Source of the DNA: Minisyncoccota bacterium
GTDB taxonomy: Bacteria > Patescibacteriota > Minisyncoccia > Phycocordibacterales > UBA9973
Assembly: GCA_017992485.1 (NCBI GenBank)
Contig: JAGOOL010000012.1
Location: 1 to 16,108 of the forward strand
Length of the DNA: 16,108 nt
Reading direction: 5' to 3'
This document shows positions 1-6,698 of the stretch, in pieces. The first letter of the stretch is position 1; each line of letters begins with the position of its first letter. The notes below the pieces were generated by a model. That model searched no databases and had not been told where the DNA came from. It was given only the letters and a program-made list of their open reading frames with translations. The position numbers were made by a program, and so were the translations under genes.

Positions 1-68
1 TCTTTGTCAAAAGGCATGAGGCAGCTTTTGCAGTGGCCGGCGAATTTGTCTTTTTTCTCGTTTTCCAT
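1..68 (-). CDS. Zinc-ribbon protein, N-terminal fragment (cut by left edge)
   Basis: Only the first 22 codons lie in the window. Translation of the minus strand from the ATG at 68 gives MENEKKDKFAGHCKSCLMPF followed by DK. The Cys-x2-Cys followed by Met-Pro resembles the first knuckle of the small putative zinc-ribbon family whose members begin with C-x-x-C-x-M-P; further cysteines would lie beyond the edge. The start is supported by a perfect TATAAT on the same strand at 80-75, six bases before the ATG, which predicts a leaderless mRNA. The metal-binding role is inferred from the visible knuckle only, and a partner or function cannot be given. The gene lies downstream of the membrane-anchored protein at 105-629 on the same strand, but its own -10 argues for independent transcription. 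Confidence 0.6.
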   Translation of the reverse strand, partial: MENEKKDKFAGHCKSCLMPFDK

Positions 69-74
69 TTTTGG

Positions 75-80
75 ATTATA
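75..80 (-). promoter_or_regulatory. -10 element of zinc-ribbon gene
   Basis: TATAAT on the minus strand, with six bases between it and the ATG at 68, so the expected transcription start coincides with the start codon. No good -35 hexamer is present at 16-18 bases. Confidence 0.6.
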
Positions 81-104
81 CTCTTCGATTTCAGTAAAAT
101 CTAC

Positions 105-629
105 CTACTTAAACGGAATCTCAGCAATCTTCACAAACGGCTGCACTGGCGGATTGAATTCAGGAGACGCTTCGGCAAATTCCTTGCGCATGATCTCGTA
201 CGAGCGCTCGCCGCGGACGATCTTGAAGTAGTAGCCAAATCCTGCAGCGTAGCACTGGATGACTTTCGTGCCAGCGACTCTGTCTTTGGTGTCGTCTTCT
301 GCAGTACCAGCATTGCTTGGATTGTGATCAAAACATGAGCCGTCTGTTGTGTCGACAAGCTTCGTGTCCGGAGCTGCTGTGCCGCTCGCAGATGGATATG
401 TGACATCGACAAAGACTTTGGTCTGCGGAATGCCGTCTGGGTTGTTTGTTGGTGCGGCTTCGTAGCGCCACGCAAAAGCAGTTGGCGCGACAGACTCAGT
501 CATTGGGCCAGTTTCATTTTGCACAACTTGCTCCACGTCCGTCGGAGCAGAAACAGGTTTCTTGAAAATAATACCGAGGGCGATGAGAATAATAAGAATT
601 ATAAAAAAGATTTTTTGACTGGATTTCAT
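105..629 (-). CDS. Membrane-anchored extracytoplasmic hypothetical protein
   Basis: A 174-residue protein I do not recognise. Residues 1-6 are short and positive, residues 7-22 are a strongly hydrophobic helix (IFFIILIILIALGIIF), and the rest is polar. This fits an N-terminal signal anchor with the C-terminal domain outside the cytoplasm. No lipobox is present. A Thr/Ala/Pro-rich linker (about 24-60) precedes a compact region with two cysteines, C99 and C126, that could form a disulfide. The C-terminus is Pro/Phe-rich. Proteins with this plan are common in Patescibacteria, but no function can be assigned. It is divergent from the coiled-coil gene at 681. The start is supported by TGC-TAGAGT at 646-638, eight bases before the ATG. 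Confidence 0.75.
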   Translation of the reverse strand: MKSSQKIFFIILIILIALGIIFKKPVSAPTDVEQVVQNETGPMTESVAPTAFAWRYEAAPTNNPDGIPQTKVFVDVTYPSASGTAAPDTKLVDTTDGSCFDHNPSNAGTAEDDTKDRVAGTKVIQCYAAGFGYYFKIVRGERSYEIMRKEFAEASPEFNPPVQPFVKIAEIPFK

Positions 630-637
630 ATTCGTTT

Positions 638-646
638 ACTCTAGCA
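638..646 (-). promoter_or_regulatory. Extended -10 for the 105-629 gene
   Basis: Minus strand TGC-TAGAGT ends eight bases before the ATG at 629, predicting a leader of about one base. An alternative hexamer, TAGAAT at 655-650, would give a 13-base leader. Confidence 0.4.
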
Positions 647-668
647 TATATTCTAACTCAAAATGGTA

Positions 669-674
669 TATAAT
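669..674 (+). promoter_or_regulatory. -10 element deciding the start of the coiled-coil gene
   Basis: A perfect TATAAT with six bases to the ATG at 681. An upstream in-frame ATG at 663 lies before this hexamer and would not be in the transcript, so 681 is the better start. No -35 is seen. Confidence 0.6.
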
Positions 675-680
675 ATATTC

Positions 681-1214
681 ATGGAATCATTACACTTGGG
701 CGGCGATATGCCAGCCAATGACAGCGAGCGATTAGCGGATGCGACAGCAAAACAGGGCGAGCAAGCGAGTAGCCTGACCAAAGGTATTGCACAAAATGCG
801 CAAGAGATCTCACAAATACGTCGCTCAAAAGAGGTGCTCGACAATCGAATCAACGAACTCAAGAATCAGCCAGAGAAAGCAATCCTCTGCTCTCTCCTCT
901 TGCAAGCTGCCATTGCCCTTTCGTCAAAAATTCAAGCGATGGAAGAAATCAACAAGCACTCAGAATTGTCAGTAAAGGAAATCGACATGGATGATTTGGA
1001 TAATGATATGGACGACGAAGATATCCAGTCTATCACCATCCACGAGCAAATTCCGAAAGCCGATGTCGGCCAAGAGTTTATCGACGGACTGCAAAAGAAA
1101 CTTGATGAAACCGACGAAGAAATCTCCCGAGTACAGTTTGAGCTCAAAAAAGACTATCCAGAAGAGCTAGAGATACTAACGAAACTTTTGGAGAAAAAAG
1201 GATTTGATAATTAA
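681..1214 (+). CDS. Acidic coiled-coil hypothetical protein
   Basis: A 177-residue protein with no family I recognise. It is almost entirely helical in character. A first heptad-rich stretch (about 18-62) is followed by a hydrophobic helix (ILCSLLLQAAIALSSKI, about 68-84) and a very acidic segment rich in Asp and Met (about 98-112, with runs such as MDDLDNDMDDED). A second coiled-coil-like stretch (about 130-172) ends in a basic tail. The hydrophobic helix contains no charge for 16 residues but looks amphipathic enough to be a buried helix rather than a certain membrane span. No signal peptide is seen. The start at 681 was chosen over 663 because TATAAT at 669-674 predicts transcription beginning at 681. 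The gene ends just before a terminator shared with the convergent dnaX. Confidence 0.7.
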   Translation: MESLHLGGDMPANDSERLADATAKQGEQASSLTKGIAQNAQEISQIRRSKEVLDNRINELKNQPEKAILCSLLLQAAIALSSKIQAMEEINKHSELSVKEIDMDDLDNDMDDEDIQSITIHEQIPKADVGQEFIDGLQKKLDETDEEISRVQFELKKDYPEELEILTKLLEKKGFDN

Positions 1215-1220
1215 AATAAA

Positions 1221-1246
1221 AAACCACCGAAATTAATCGGTGGTTT
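1221..1246. terminator. Bidirectional intrinsic terminator between the coiled-coil gene and dnaX
   Basis: A perfect 10-bp stem (AAACCACCGA with TCGGTGGTTT) around the loop AATTAA, flanked by an A-run on the left and a T-run on the right. It therefore works for transcription from either side. It fills the space between the two convergent stop codons. Confidence 0.9.
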
Positions 1247-1247
1247 T

Positions 1248-2285
1248 TTATTTCTCCTCCCCAAACGCCTTAATAAACGCAAGTTCAATCGGCAACGTTT
1301 TAATCGGAGATTCATTGATTCGAAGTGATGCTTCGAGTAACTCAATTAGGAGCGCAGAGTTCAATGTCTTCCCTGCAGCTTTCTCGAACTTGGCTAAATG
1401 GTCGCTTTCATCCTCGCCGACATCAGCCGCGATTTGCTTGCGTTCGTTTGCAGCATAGCGAATGAGCATTGCCGTGCGGAGTTTGTTCAGCATCATTTTC
1501 ACGAAGATCATAATGTCTGCGCCATTTTTTTCGGCTTCACGAAGTGTCGTCGAAAGCAGTCCAATATCGCGCTTCTCAATACCTTCGAGCATTTGTCGCA
1601 TCAAAATGTTGCTCGGCGCACCAGTCACTAAAATCACTTCCTCTGGATCAATTTTTTTATCTTTGCTGTATGAAATTGCTTTTTGCAAAATGCTGTATGT
1701 GTCACGGAACGATCCATCGCCGAGAAGTGAGATGAGGTGCGCAGATTCAGGAGGAAGTGTCTTCCCTTCTTTTGTCGCAACTTCAGAAATCATTGCTTCA
1801 AGCATGACCGGTGTCGGCTTTTTAAATTCAAAAACCTGACTGCGAGACTGGATCGTGTCAGGAACTTTTGCGCGCTCTGTTGTCGCGAGAATAAAAATCG
1901 CATGAGCTGGTGGTTCTTCGAGTGTTTTGAGAAGTGCAGCCCAAGCTTCTTTGGTAAGCATATGGACCTCGTCGATAATGTAGACTTTATACTTTGATTC
2001 AAAAGGAAGCGTCAAAATCGATTCGCGAAGTTCGCGAATGTCGTCAACACCGCGGTTCGATGCGGCATCCATTTCATAGATATCATTTTCAGATGTGCCG
2101 AGTGCTTTCGCGAGAATTCTGGCAACAGATGTTTTACCAGTTCCACGAGAACCGGCAAACAAATACGCATGAGCAATTTTGCCGTTTGCGACTGAGCCCT
2201 CGAGAACTTTGACGACGTGCTCCTGTCCGCGAACCTGCGACCAGTCGGCCGGACGGTATTTTCTATAGAGTGAAAGGGTTTCCAT
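1248..2285 (-). CDS. dnaX: DNA polymerase III subunit gamma (DnaX), short gamma-only form
   Basis: Clamp-loader ATPase that loads the sliding clamp on primed DNA. At 345 residues it covers only the AAA+ and collar parts; bacterial tau forms are usually 550-650. Visible motifs are the N-terminal LYRKYRP signature, Walker A GSRGTGKTS (45-53), Walker B VYIIDE (101-106), the sensor-1 region LATTE, an SRSQVFEF segment in place of the usual SRCQ arginine-finger region, and sensor-2 GDGSFRD. The four-cysteine zinc module normally between Walker A and the DAASNRGVDDIR motif is absent: ILAKALGTSENDIYEMDAAS runs straight through. The tau C-terminal extension that binds DnaB and polymerase is also missing. 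The start is supported by TGC-TATACT seven bases upstream. Identity is very secure. Confidence 0.95.
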   Translation of the reverse strand: METLSLYRKYRPADWSQVRGQEHVVKVLEGSVANGKIAHAYLFAGSRGTGKTSVARILAKALGTSENDIYEMDAASNRGVDDIRELRESILTLPFESKYKVYIIDEVHMLTKEAWAALLKTLEEPPAHAIFILATTERAKVPDTIQSRSQVFEFKKPTPVMLEAMISEVATKEGKTLPPESAHLISLLGDGSFRDTYSILQKAISYSKDKKIDPEEVILVTGAPSNILMRQMLEGIEKRDIGLLSTTLREAEKNGADIMIFVKMMLNKLRTAMLIRYAANERKQIAADVGEDESDHLAKFEKAAGKTLNSALLIELLEASLRINESPIKTLPIELAFIKAFGEEK

Positions 2286-2292
2286 GCGGATA

Positions 2293-2301
2293 AGTATAGC
2301 A
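2293..2301 (-). promoter_or_regulatory. Extended -10 of dnaX
   Basis: Minus strand TGC-TATACT, separated by seven bases from the ATG at 2285, predicting a leaderless dnaX mRNA. No -35 is recognisable, as expected for an extended -10 promoter. Confidence 0.6.
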
Positions 2302-2320
2302 AAAATGTAAGCAATAAAAA

Positions 2321-2344
2321 AAGCCCGACAATTTAGCCGCGCTT
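2321..2344 (-). terminator. Intrinsic terminator of secreted protein A
   Basis: On the minus strand, AAGCGCGGC pairs with GTCGGGCTT around the loop TAAATT (nine positions, one mismatch, one wobble), followed by a run of seven T. It lies 12 bases after the stop codon of the gene at 2356-2949 and before the dnaX promoter. Confidence 0.8.
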
Positions 2345-2355
2345 ACCCGTTTTCC

Positions 2356-2949
2356 TTAAAAATGAACTGCGACACCGAAGTTAACAGATGTCAGATTTTG
2401 TCGTTCAGTCCATTCTCGATGTTTCGAAAGTATGCCTTCCTCCATAGTGAGGACCTGGAACATATGCTTGTACTGTACGAAAACTCCCATATCGTAAAAA
2501 CTTCCGTGCGTTGCGCCGGACGTTAGCGTGCCGACAAGCTGGATGACATAGCCATAATTGTAGTTGGATGTAACCTTTTTATCTTGTGTTGACCCAGTTC
2601 CACCATATACATATGCACCAGATCCTTTGATTATTGATTGCCACTTTGTGTAACCCCAGCCAAGCAGTGCACCATATGTCGTCACACTCGGCTTGGCATC
2701 AATGATCATCGGCATATACCGATCGTGAGGACCTTGTGCGAGCACGCCAGTTCGGAGACCAGATTTTGCCAGAACAAGTTCAAACGAAGCATTCCAGGTA
2801 AACGGCACACTGCCGCCAAATTTTAATTCACTTTTTTCATAGCGGATGAGACTAGCTTTACGCTGAGCTTGCGAGTCGGGCAATTGTGTCGATTCTTGTG
2901 CAAATACGCTTTGCGACAGTGCGACGAGGAGGAGGATTATTATTTTCAT
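2356..2949 (-). CDS. Secreted beta-rich protein A (paralog of 3904-4503)
   Basis: A 197-residue exported protein with no recognised domain. MKIIILLLVALSQSVFA followed by QES is a textbook signal peptide with signal peptidase I cleavage after A17. The mature part alternates polar and hydrophobic or aromatic residues, is glycine and tyrosine rich, and ends with VNFGVAVHF: a last strand with a terminal Phe, the pattern of outer-membrane beta-barrels. It is clearly related to the protein at 3904-4503: both share WNAS, GP-H/Y-D-x-Y, an aromatic-Gly-x-x-x-G block before the W-Q-x-x-x-K-G-S motif, an NYG motif and the terminal strand. The start at 2949 was chosen over an upstream ATG at 2994, which lies before the predicted transcription start. 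The gene has its own promoter and terminator. Function is unknown; a surface protein or small barrel is inferred. Confidence 0.8.
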   Translation of the reverse strand: MKIIILLLVALSQSVFAQESTQLPDSQAQRKASLIRYEKSELKFGGSVPFTWNASFELVLAKSGLRTGVLAQGPHDRYMPMIIDAKPSVTTYGALLGWGYTKWQSIIKGSGAYVYGGTGSTQDKKVTSNYNYGYVIQLVGTLTSGATHGSFYDMGVFVQYKHMFQVLTMEEGILSKHREWTERQNLTSVNFGVAVHF

Positions 2950-2975
2950 TTTCTGTGTTTTTAGAGATTTTTCCA

Positions 2976-3004
2976 ACTCTATGCTCGGACGCAACTCTTG
3001 TCAA
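2976..3004 (-). promoter_or_regulatory. Sigma-70-type promoter of secreted protein A
   Basis: Minus strand -35 TTGACA (3004-2999), a 17-bp spacer and -10 TAGAGT (2981-2976). The expected transcription start near 2969 gives a leader of about 20 bases. This excludes the in-frame ATG at 2994 as the start. Confidence 0.75.
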
Positions 3005-3030
3005 ATGTCGAGAAAAGTGGGCAAATAAAA

Positions 3031-3052
3031 AAGTCCGGGTGTGGCCGGACTT
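3031..3052 (-). terminator. Intrinsic terminator of the helical protein gene
   Basis: A perfect 8-bp stem AAGTCCGG/CCGGACTT with a 6-base loop, followed on the minus strand by TTTTTATTTT. It lies 46 bases after the stop codon of the gene at 3099-3737 and just upstream of the promoter of secreted protein A. Confidence 0.88.
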
Positions 3053-3098
3053 TAAGTGTGAGTTATAGAAAGTGTGTTTTGTGGTGAAGGCTAACGAT

Positions 3099-3737
3099 TT
3101 ATGCGTCTTGCATAGATTCTGCTTTGTTGTGAATAGCTGTTGTGTCAGCCACATGAACATCGAGCACTGAACGAACCTGATCAGCAAATTTTCCGCTGGC
3201 TTTCTTTTCGGCAATAGCTTCATTATTTTCATTTAGATCAAGCCATTTTTTTCCAATGTCATTCTTTAGAATCAGTGTTGTGCATGCTTTGTGGTTATAC
3301 ACATTCTCCATAATTCTGTCGTGAACACGACCTAGGTGTGGTTTGAGGCGATTGGCATTTTGCACAACAATCTTGAGAGCATTTTCGTTTGCTGCAGGCA
3401 GCCGCGAAATGTCGTACAAGAAATCTGTTTGGTGCAACTGCGAATGAATTCGTTTTAATGTCTTCGGCTGCAAAATCTCTGCAATGTTACCGGTTGTTAA
3501 ATGTGGATTTTTACACACATGATTCAAGATGACATCGTCGTGATTAATCAAAATGTGGAATTCAGGATCTGTCAGAGCAATAGTCGCTGCGACTACCATA
3601 AGCATTGCTCGTCGTTGCTTGTGTTGCTGCTTCTCAGTTTTTGTGACACCGGATTCCGGTTTTGAGATTCGTTTCATCTCGTCGAGAGTGAAATCATGTG
3701 GTCTGCGTGAGCCACTTGGGTGTTGGTCTTTTGCCAT
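3099..3737 (-). CDS. Helical cytoplasmic hypothetical protein
   Basis: A 212-residue protein I do not recognise. It has no signal peptide or membrane span, and a basic, polar first 45 residues. It is rich in His, Asn and Lys and looks all-helical. Three short segments share a loose pattern of hydrophobic positions with Asn/His in the turn: 69-90 (starting VILNHVCKNPHLTT), 120-138 (ALKIVVQNANRLKPHL) and 142-161 (IMENVYNHKACTTLIL). These faintly recall leucine-rich-repeat-variant or HEAT-like helical repeats. The resemblance is weak and could be chance. The gene sits between the two secreted paralogs on the same strand but has its own promoter and terminator, so co-function is suggested only by position. 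Confidence 0.7.
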   Translation of the reverse strand: MAKDQHPSGSRRPHDFTLDEMKRISKPESGVTKTEKQQHKQRRAMLMVVAATIALTDPEFHILINHDDVILNHVCKNPHLTTGNIAEILQPKTLKRIHSQLHQTDFLYDISRLPAANENALKIVVQNANRLKPHLGRVHDRIMENVYNHKACTTLILKNDIGKKWLDLNENNEAIAEKKASGKFADQVRSVLDVHVADTTAIHNKAESMQDA

Positions 3738-3791
3738 ACTTTCGTTGTTTGGGGTTTATATTATGTGAGAACTAATTTATGATTGGCCCAC

Positions 3792-3820
3792 ATCATACCC
3801 ATAAATCCATAATGAGTCAA
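3792..3820 (-). promoter_or_regulatory. Sigma-70-type promoter of the helical protein gene
   Basis: Minus strand -35 TTGACT (3820-3815), a 17-bp spacer and -10 TATGAT (3797-3792). The expected leader is about 48 bases, much longer than for the core genes. The -35 abuts the T-tract of the preceding terminator. Confidence 0.75.
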
Positions 3821-3826
3821 GAAAAA

Positions 3827-3856
3827 AGCCCCAGTACCGGTGAAGGTGCAAGGGCT
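3827..3856 (-). terminator. Intrinsic terminator of secreted protein B
   Basis: On the minus strand, AGCCC pairs with GGGCT. Inside it a 5-bp stem (GCACC with GGTAC, one wobble) lies beyond a small internal loop. A run of T follows. It lies 47 bases after the stop codon of the 3904-4503 gene. Confidence 0.7.
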
Positions 3857-3903
3857 CGGATAAAAATGAAAGAACGAAACATACTCGGCAAATATATTCA
3901 GCA

Positions 3904-4503
3904 CTAAAAAAATACTGATAGGTTAATACTGTGAATCGGCGTCAGTCGCTGCTTGGATACGTACGCGACCCCGTTCTTGTCGTTGTTATCAACAACATAC
4001 ACAATGCGGTACTGATACCCAATCGAAACAGCATAACTTCCCTTTCTGTCGGTGTATATCGAGTGTTCGACCGTACTCCGGAAACCGTAATTCCAGGGTG
4101 GATTGCCGTCACCTTTTTCCCTATTCCCACAACCGAGCGTTGCCTCAATTCGGGAACCTTTCCATTTGTTTTGCCAGTCTGTGATACCAATACCAATTGA
4201 TCCGCCCCAAAGTGTAATATTTGATTTAGATTCTTCGTTTTTCAGGTAGTTGTCGTACGGGCCAATAATGTTGGCGCCGATAACAAGGTTTGCAAATTGC
4301 ATTTTGGTTACTGTTACAAGAATTGAAGCATTCCATTTCGAACGATAGCTGTAGCCGCTACTAAATTCGATTGTTGTCGGGGTAAGTCGTGTGGTGGACT
4401 TAACGATGTCCTGTGCTGCCAAGCGTCGCTGGAAGCCGCACATACTGAGCATTGTTAATAAGAAGATGCTGAGGAGCAATCTCAGTTGTAATTTGTTTGC
4501 CAT
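3904..4503 (-). CDS. Secreted beta-rich protein B (paralog of 2356-2949)
   Basis: A 199-residue exported protein, same unnamed family as secreted protein A. The hydrophobic core at residues 8-20 is followed by MCGFQRRLAA and then QD. Cleavage is expected after A30, though the two Arg between core and cleavage site are unusual, and Cys22 is not in a convincing lipobox. Motifs shared with protein A are KWNAS, GPYDNYL, WGGSIGIGITDWQNKWKGS, NYGF and a final strand HSINLSVFF ending in Phe. Alternating polar and hydrophobic residues suggest a small beta-barrel or beta-sandwich. The promoter -35 overlaps the last codons of dus, and the gene has a dedicated terminator. Function is unknown. Confidence 0.8.
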   Translation of the reverse strand: MANKLQLRLLLSIFLLTMLSMCGFQRRLAAQDIVKSTTRLTPTTIEFSSGYSYRSKWNASILVTVTKMQFANLVIGANIIGPYDNYLKNEESKSNITLWGGSIGIGITDWQNKWKGSRIEATLGCGNREKGDGNPPWNYGFRSTVEHSIYTDRKGSYAVSIGYQYRIVYVVDNNDKNGVAYVSKQRLTPIHSINLSVFF

Positions 4504-4549
4504 GGTCGTGTTATTTAAGATTGTTTAACGAATGTATTACTTAAGAATC

Positions 4550-4578
4550 ACTGTAGTCTCAGTTCTACTTCGTGTCAA
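4550..4578 (-). promoter_or_regulatory. Sigma-70-type promoter of secreted protein B
   Basis: Minus strand -35 TTGACA (4578-4573), a 17-bp spacer and -10 TACAGT (4555-4550). The -35 lies inside the final codons of dus. The expected leader is about 40 bases. Confidence 0.7.
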
Positions 4579-5734
4579 TAAAATGTTTGATCGTGCGCTC
4601 AACGTCAGCAGCTGATTGTGCTTCCATGAGTTCCATGCGCAACTCTTTTGAACCTGGCCAGCCATGGACATAGGCTTTGAAATGTTTTTTCATTATTGAA
4701 AAACTCTTGATATCACCGAGTAATTCCTCGTAGAGTTTGCAGTGTTCAATGAGGACACAGAGTTTTTCTTCTTTTGACACACCAGCCGGTGCAGTATTGC
4801 GTAACCAGTAGCGATTTTTTATACCGAAGTAGTTTTGTAGAAATGCAGCAAAACTGTTGCGAATTTTTTGGAAAAATGTCGATGGGAAAAATGAATGAAA
4901 AGTTTTTTTCTGTGCATCATTTTTCTGTGCATCAGCAAACAACCAGGGATTACCGAAAATCGATCGTCCGATCATGACACCGTCAGCGCCATATTTTTCT
5001 GCAAGCTCACGTCCATGTTCCATATCGCGAACATCACCATTGCCGATAATCAGCGTCTCGGGCGCAATCTGGTCGCGAAGCGCGGCGACTTCTTGTATGT
5101 GTTCCCATCGTGCTGGAACACTCGACATTTCTTTTCGTGTACGACAGTGCACGGTGATAGCAGCAAGATTTTCTTTGAGCAATGTTGGTAGCCAGGTGTT
5201 GATTTCATTTTTTGTATAACCAATGCGAGTTTTTACAGAAAGCGGAATAGTGCGAATCGGTTTCCCTGTTGCATCATTTGTGTTTTCAGCAACAGCCTGC
5301 GCAATACCCTCTCGCGCTGCACGAATAATCGCAATCGCAATGTCCGGCGTTTTGATGATCGCTGCACCTGCTCCTTGCTTCTCGATTGATTTATCAGGAC
5401 AACCCATATTGATATCGATGCCGTCAAAACCGAGCTCAGTACACAGTTTCGCAGCCGCACGCATCGTTTCTGTATTTGATCCAAAGAGCTGCGCAATGAT
5501 CGGACGCTCCGCTTCGGTGTAGAGGAGGTCACGGATGAGATGCTCTCGCCCGCCGAGCATCAAACCGTCAGCCGAAACGAATTCAGTCCACATAACGTCG
5601 GGCTTGCCGTACTTTGCAATAATGCGACGAAAAGCCGGGTCAGTGACGTCGGCCATTGGTGCAAGGACGAAAAACGGTCGCTTCGTTACGCGCTGTTCGC
5701 GCAAGCGACCCCAGAACGAATCTTCGTTATTCAT
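4565..5734 (-). CDS. dus: tRNA-dihydrouridine synthase
   Basis: FMN- and NADPH-dependent reduction of uridine to dihydrouridine in tRNA. Numbered from the ATG at 5734 (389 residues), the TIM-barrel start is VLAPMADVTDPAFR (23-36), followed by TEFVSADG. The catalytic cysteine is C112 in NMGCPDKSIEKQGAGAA. The conserved VKTRIGY, ITVHCRTR, GNGDV and GVMIGR phosphate-binding motifs are present, and a helical C-terminal tRNA-binding domain ends ERTIKHFIDTK. The frame stays open upstream to an ATG at 5818. I chose 5734 because the conserved region begins soon after it and because ATGAATAA overlaps the ftsQ-like stop codon by eight bases, a translational-coupling arrangement. An in-frame DAQKN/DAQKK duplication lies just after the barrel. 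Which tRNA position is modified cannot be told. Confidence 0.93.
   Translation of the reverse strand: MNNEDSFWGRLREQRVTKRPFFVLAPMADVTDPAFRRIIAKYGKPDVMWTEFVSADGLMLGGREHLIRDLLYTEAERPIIAQLFGSNTETMRAAAKLCTELGFDGIDINMGCPDKSIEKQGAGAAIIKTPDIAIAIIRAAREGIAQAVAENTNDATGKPIRTIPLSVKTRIGYTKNEINTWLPTLLKENLAAITVHCRTRKEMSSVPARWEHIQEVAALRDQIAPETLIIGNGDVRDMEHGRELAEKYGADGVMIGRSIFGNPWLFADAQKNDAQKKTFHSFFPSTFFQKIRNSFAAFLQNYFGIKNRYWLRNTAPAGVSKEEKLCVLIEHCKLYEELLGDIKSFSIMKKHFKAYVHGWPGSKELRMELMEAQSAADVERTIKHFIDTK
4906..4935. repeat. 15-bp in-frame tandem duplication inside dus
   Basis: Two adjacent copies of TTTTCTGTGCATCAK (K = T or G in the last base), encoding DAQKN-DAQKK on the minus strand at the barrel/C-terminal-domain junction. 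Confidence 0.8.
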
Positions 5735-6689
5735 TCTGTTTGTCTTTTGCATTATCTTGTTGCTGTCCAATGTCGTCATTGAACTTGTAAAATATCTTAT
5801 TTGGGAAGCGTACGTCAATGTAGTCGAGTGTACTCAAGCTAGTCGATAGCTTACCCTTGAGTGGTTCTGTTGTGATTGCACTTTTAAATTGAGCGACGAC
5901 AGTGAGTGGGTCGTGGAGTGGGTTGTATCGAATCGCTGGAGAGGTATCGCTATCACGATAGAGGAAAATGAGTGCATCACCGTCCGGAGTAATTGAAAAA
6001 GCAGACGGCTTAAATGTCGTTGAGGTAATTTGTTTGGCAAATGTTGCGACGCGCGCAAGAACAGTACCCTTCATTGCGTATTGGCCGATCGGATTTATTG
6101 AAGTCTGTTCTGCGGGAATTTCGCCAGCAGCTGCAACATCAGCACTTGTCACCTCGCCAAGCGATGTATAGATACGCATATATACTGAATCACTAAACTG
6201 TGGAGCGAGTGAGAAAATGTAGCCGGTCCCATCAACGAAATAGCAAATAGATTCAAACGATGCCTGTCGTGTTGCTGGGATACTTTCACCGCACCACAAA
6301 TACGCTGGGTCACGTTCAGTAACTGAGATTGCGAGTTCTTTATTTTCAATTTGAATATTGATTGTATCGAGTCGTGGGAAATACTGACCAAGTTCAGCTT
6401 CTAAACTTTTTTTCGAATAGAGAAATATATTGCGCTTTGGAAAAACGTAGAGACTTTTACCGGAGATAATCCCGTCTGCAGCGGCAACAACATCGCCACC
6501 TTGCACCGCTTGTGTTCCTGACACAACGACACCACGAATCTGAAAACGATCAGCATAGATAAAGTAGCCGAGTGCAGCAACGACAATGACAAGCACAGCA
6601 AAAGCCAGAATGCGCTTGGCTTTCGCGTGCGCCTTACGACGTTTTGCTAGTTTGTCTGAGACAAACGGCTTCTTCGGTGCGTGTTGCAT
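5727..6689 (-). CDS. ftsQ: FtsQ/DivIB-like cell division protein with POTRA domain
   Basis: A 320-residue bitopic membrane protein. A basic cytoplasmic tail (1-26, rich in Lys/Arg) is followed by one membrane helix (about 27-45, ILAFAVLVIVVAALGYFIYA). A POTRA-like domain (about 49-126) starts FQIRGVVVSGTQAV and ends with a strand ELAISVTERDPAYLW. The C-terminal beta domain includes LDYIDVRFPNKIFYKF, which matches the final motif of FtsQ, and a charged Gln/Asp/Lys tail follows. In other bacteria FtsQ links FtsB/FtsL to the divisome. Two extracytoplasmic cysteines, C133 and C149, may form a disulfide. It is not in a division or cell-wall cluster here: serS lies upstream and dus overlaps its 3' end. 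Subfamily (FtsQ versus DivIB) is not resolved. Confidence 0.8.
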   Translation of the reverse strand: MQHAPKKPFVSDKLAKRRKAHAKAKRILAFAVLVIVVAALGYFIYADRFQIRGVVVSGTQAVQGGDVVAAADGIISGKSLYVFPKRNIFLYSKKSLEAELGQYFPRLDTINIQIENKELAISVTERDPAYLWCGESIPATRQASFESICYFVDGTGYIFSLAPQFSDSVYMRIYTSLGEVTSADVAAAGEIPAEQTSINPIGQYAMKGTVLARVATFAKQITSTTFKPSAFSITPDGDALIFLYRDSDTSPAIRYNPLHDPLTVVAQFKSAITTEPLKGKLSTSLSTLDYIDVRFPNKIFYKFNDDIGQQQDNAKDKQNE

Positions 6690-6698
6690 ACGGACAGA

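Noticed and set aside
33..338. Plus-strand reading frame opposite the membrane-anchored protein
   Set aside because: It is antisense to a gene with a clear signal anchor and a -10 at its start. Its own product has no recognisable feature and it lacks a promoter.
663..680. ATG at 663 as the start of the coiled-coil gene
   Set aside because: It overlaps the TATAAT element at 669-674, so it would not be in the transcript; 681 fits.
2950..2994. ATG at 2994 as the start of secreted protein A
   Set aside because: It lies inside the promoter spacer and would bury the signal peptide behind 15 polar residues.
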